Source: JAMCRM01 sp041685075
GTDB taxonomy: Bacteria; Acidobacteriota; Terriglobia; Bryobacterales; Bryobacteraceae
Reading direction: 5' to 3'
Length of the DNA: 7,243 bases
NCBI GenBank assembly: GCA_041685075.1
Contig: JAWLGN010000283.1
Location: forward strand, 1 to 7,243
The notes under the pieces were generated by a model. That model did not search any database. It had not been told where the DNA came from and saw only the letters and a program-made list of their open reading frames with translations. A program made the translations under genes and the position numbers. Below are positions 5,010 to 7,243 of this stretch, in pieces (positions within the stretch are counted from its first letter, which is position 1; every line of letters starts with the position of its first letter).

Positions 5010-5708
5010 CTACGCCGAACTCTCGCTCTGCCTCACGAACTTATACCCCACCCCGTGCACCGTCTTCAGATACCGCGGCTGTGCGGGGTCCGGCTCCAGC
5101 TTGTTGCGCAGCCCGGCGATGTGGTTGTCCACCGTGCGGGTCGTCGGATAGTTCTCGTAGCCCCACACCTCGTTCAATAACTCGTCGCGGCTCACCACTT
5201 CGCCCGCGCGCGAAGCCAGATACCGCAGCACGCTGAATTCCTTGCGGGTCATCTCCAATGGACGGCCGCCGCGGGTGGCCTCCCAGGAGCGAAAATCCAC
5301 TACCACGTCTTCGAAGCGCAGCTCGTCGGGCAACGCACGCGCCGGCTGGGCGCGGCGCAGCACGGCACGGATGCGCGCCAGCAGTTCCCGCACGGAAAAC
5401 GGCTTGGAGACGTAATCGTCCGCCCCCAGGTCCAGCCCCAGCACGCGGTCGGCCTCCTCGCCCCGCGCTGTCAGCATCAGGATGGGGGTCTCGATCCCCT
5501 CGCTGCGCAGCTTGCGGCACACCTCGTAGCCGCTCATGCGCGGCAGCATTAAATCCAGCACGATCAAGTCCGGCTTCTTCTCGCGCGCCAAGCGGTATCC
5601 GGTCTCCCCGTCGGCCGCGGTGAGCACGCTGTAAGACTCGAACTGCAAATTATCCGCCAGCCCCCGCAGGATGGCCGGATCGTCTTCCACAACCAGAATC
5701 ACGCTCAT
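5010..5708 (-). CDS. OmpR/PhoB-family response regulator
   Basis: A 232-aa DNA-binding response regulator of normal length. The receiver domain (about 1-118) has the acidic cluster Glu8-Asp9-Asp10, phosphoacceptor Asp52 in LIVLDLMLP, Thr80 in LMLTA, Tyr99 and Lys102 in the KPF motif. The winged-helix output domain (about 129-226) includes MTRKEFSVLRYLASRAGEVV, the recognition helix around TRTVDNHIAGLRNKL (190-204) and the wing motif YLKTVHGVGYKFV. All phosphorylation residues are intact. The ATG at 5708 overlaps the kinase stop as ATGA, and AAAGG (5716-5720) lies 7 nt upstream, so the start is well supported and the two genes are translationally coupled. The partner is the kinase encoded just upstream. 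The downstream barrel gene is a plausible target. The specific stimulus and regulon cannot be named from sequence; I do not assign phoB or ompR orthology. Confidence 0.96.
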   Translation of the reverse strand: MSVILVVEDDPAILRGLADNLQFESYSVLTAADGETGYRLAREKKPDLIVLDLMLPRMSGYEVCRKLRSEGIETPILMLTARGEEADRVLGLDLGADDYVSKPFSVRELLARIRAVLRRAQPARALPDELRFEDVVVDFRSWEATRGGRPLEMTRKEFSVLRYLASRAGEVVSRDELLNEVWGYENYPTTRTVDNHIAGLRNKLEPDPAQPRYLKTVHGVGYKFVRQSESSA

Positions 5709-7243
5709 GGCGAAACCTTTGCGGCGGAACCCTGCCCCACCGGTAGCCGGATGGAAAAGGTGCTGCCCTCCCCCGGCGCGCTGCGCACCTCTACGCGCCC
5801 GCCGTGCGCGTGGGCGATCTGCGCCACCAGCGTCAACCCCAGGCCCGTGCCGGGAATCTGCTGGTTCTCCTGGGTGGGAACCCTGTAGAACTTCTCGAAA
5901 ATCCGCCCCTGCTCCTCGGGCCGGATGCCGACCCCGTAGTCCCGCACCTCGATCGCCGCATCGCCGTTCACCCGCACGGTACGCAGTTCGATCTCGCGCC
6001 GGTCGCCGGAGTACTTCATGGCATTGCTCAGCAGGTTGAGCACGGCCTGCTCGATGGCGTCCTGGTCCGCGCGCACGGGCGGCAGCGCCTCGTCCATCTC
6101 CACCCGCAGGTTGAAGCCGTGCTGCGCCAGCGGGTACTCCATGGTGCGGGCAGCGGCCCGGACGGCATCTTCAAGCCGCGTCGTGCGGAAGCGGTAGGTC
6201 TTCTTTCCCTGCTCCATCTTCGAGAACGTTAGCACCCCGTCCACCAGGCGCGAAAGCCGCTCGCATTCGTTGACGATGGTGTCCAGGTACTCGGCCTGCG
6301 CCTCCGGGTCGCGCGAGCGGCCCATCTGCAGGGTCTCGGCGAACATCCGGATGGCCGTGAGCGGGGTCTTCAGCTCGTGGGTCACGCTGGAGACGAACTG
6401 GGCGTGCAGCTCGGCCAGCCGCACCTCGCGGTTGAGGTCGCGCCACAGCAAGTAGGCGCCGTAGACCGCCGCGCACAGCACCACCAGCATCACGGCGTAG
6501 AGAAAACTGCGCTGCACGGCATCGGGGGGCGGGCCGCCGTCGTCCGCGAGCGTGAACGCCGTTTTCAACCCGGGGAAGTTCTCCCCGAGCAACTCGCCGC
6601 CGGCCTCGCCCGAAGGGAGGAAGCGCAGGGCGGAGACGCCGTTCGGCGGATGCGCGCTGAAGCTTTCGAAAACCGGCTCGGCGCGCACCGCGATCACCAG
6701 GATGCCGGGCACCGCGCTCACCAGCCAGGGGTCTTCGCCATAGAGCACCCACAACCCGTCGCGCAGGCCCAGGCGGGCGTGATCGGCCTCCAGCCCCAGG
6801 GCCTGGCCGGTGAGGCGGATCCGCGCGGCCACTTCGGCCTTCAACTCGCCCGAGTTCAGCTTCTCCGCCACAGTCGACAGCGTGTAGCAGGCGGTGGGAT
6901 GCAGCCACGGCTGCCCGTTCAAGGCGCGGCGCGCGGCCTCGATCACCGCCGCGCGGTCGGCGGGCGAGCCGGCCAGCCGCTCCGCGGCGTAGAGTTGCAG
7001 CGGCACGCCCTCTTCGTCCTGAATGTCCGGGGCGGCGGCTAGCAGGATGCGGAAATCCGCCAGCGCCTCGGCCCCGCGGCCGGTCTTATCGAGCGCGCGG
7101 GCGCGCAGCAGCCGGGCGCGCGACCGCTCCCCGGCGCCCGCGGCCAGCCGCAGCGCCCGCTGGTAATAGGGCAGGGCCGCGACGGCGTTGCCCCGTACAA
7201 ACTCCTCCCGCTCGCCGTCGCGCAGCGCCTGGTAGAAGGGTGT
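5705..7243 (-). CDS. Sensor histidine kinase with TPR-like input region (5' end outside window)
   Basis: Inner-membrane class I histidine kinase that phosphorylates the regulator encoded next to it. The frame is open to the right edge, so 512 residues are visible and the true start lies beyond it; the GTG at 7006 is an internal valine. From the edge: TPR-like helices (about residues 15-75, with NAVAALPYYQRALRLA and RLLRARALDKTGRGAEALADFRILL), more helical sequence, a mixed alpha/beta stretch around WLVSAVPGILVIAVRAEPVFESF, then a membrane segment LYAVMLVVLCAAVYGAYLLW (about 247-266). HisKA follows, with phospho-accepting His289 (codon 6377-6379) in SSVTHELKTPLTAI. The ATPase domain has the N box NLLSNAMKYS (403-412), G1 DYGVG (435-439), F box IFEKFYRV and G2 GTGLGL (465-470). 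The part before the membrane segment is presumably periplasmic, with an earlier membrane anchor out of view. No HAMP or PAS domain is evident between membrane and HisKA. It overlaps the regulator by 4 bp. Confidence 0.95.
   Translation of the reverse strand, partial: TPFYQALRDGEREEFVRGNAVAALPYYQRALRLAAGAGERSRARLLRARALDKTGRGAEALADFRILLAAAPDIQDEEGVPLQLYAAERLAGSPADRAAVIEAARRALNGQPWLHPTACYTLSTVAEKLNSGELKAEVAARIRLTGQALGLEADHARLGLRDGLWVLYGEDPWLVSAVPGILVIAVRAEPVFESFSAHPPNGVSALRFLPSGEAGGELLGENFPGLKTAFTLADDGGPPPDAVQRSFLYAVMLVVLCAAVYGAYLLWRDLNREVRLAELHAQFVSSVTHELKTPLTAIRMFAETLQMGRSRDPEAQAEYLDTIVNECERLSRLVDGVLTFSKMEQGKKTYRFRTTRLEDAVRAAARTMEYPLAQHGFNLRVEMDEALPPVRADQDAIEQAVLNLLSNAMKYSGDRREIELRTVRVNGDAAIEVRDYGVGIRPEEQGRIFEKFYRVPTQENQQIPGTGLGLTLVAQIAHAHGGRVEVRSAPGEGSTFSIRLPVGQGSAAKVSP

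Noticed and set aside
7004..7006. GTG as the kinase start codon
   Set aside because: Coding sequence with TPR-like helices continues in frame to the window edge, so the gene is truncated and this is an internal valine.

Overview
The window is GC-rich (roughly two thirds G+C by eye), densely coding bacterial chromosome. Its gene content is a bacterial-type homospermidine synthase, a secreted DUF4139 protein, a Tat-exported double DUF1080 protein, and a histidine kinase whose input region carries TPR-like helices. Together these suggest an Acidobacteriota genome, possibly of the Bryobacterales/Solibacter type. That assignment is an inference from family content, since there is no rRNA or other marker gene here. 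I see no mobile elements, CRISPR arrays, tRNA or rRNA genes.

Layout, left to right. (1) At 1-908 (+) lies the C-terminal two thirds of a homospermidine synthase, cut by the left edge. After 41 bp comes a secreted DUF4139-domain protein (950-2428, +). (2) A short-chain dehydrogenase/reductase on the minus strand (2429-3196) meets the DUF4139 gene tail to tail with no base between the two stop codons. (3) A 61-bp divergent promoter region (3197-3257) separates the reductase from a Tat-signal protein with two tandem DUF1080 (3-keto-glycoside hydrolase family) domains (3258-4400, +). (4) That gene ends 4 bp from the stop codon of a small minus-strand outer-membrane beta-barrel protein (4405-4866). 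(5) Upstream of the barrel gene, on the same strand, a 143-bp gap holds a possible 23-codon ORF and operator-like repeats. Next come an OmpR/PhoB-type response regulator (5010-5708) and its sensor histidine kinase (5705 to the right edge, 5' truncated), which overlap by 4 bp (ATGA).

How the genes may work together. The kinase and regulator form a translationally coupled two-component system. The beta-barrel gene directly downstream is a natural candidate target, and two abutting 11-bp direct repeats of the kind bound by OmpR/PhoB regulators lie 26-47 bp upstream of its start codon. The reductase and the double-DUF1080 protein share a compact divergent promoter whose two -10 boxes overlap, so they may be co-regulated, perhaps in carbohydrate oxidation and hydrolysis. 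The synthase and DUF4139 genes may be co-transcribed, but no functional link between them is evident.

Most of the window is ordinary chromosomal housekeeping and accessory sequence. I do not see a clearly new multi-gene defence or mobile system. The items most worth a second look are the face-to-face -10 boxes at 3208-3214, the ORF that continues in frame beyond the regulator's TAG stop, and the repeat cluster at 4892-4922.
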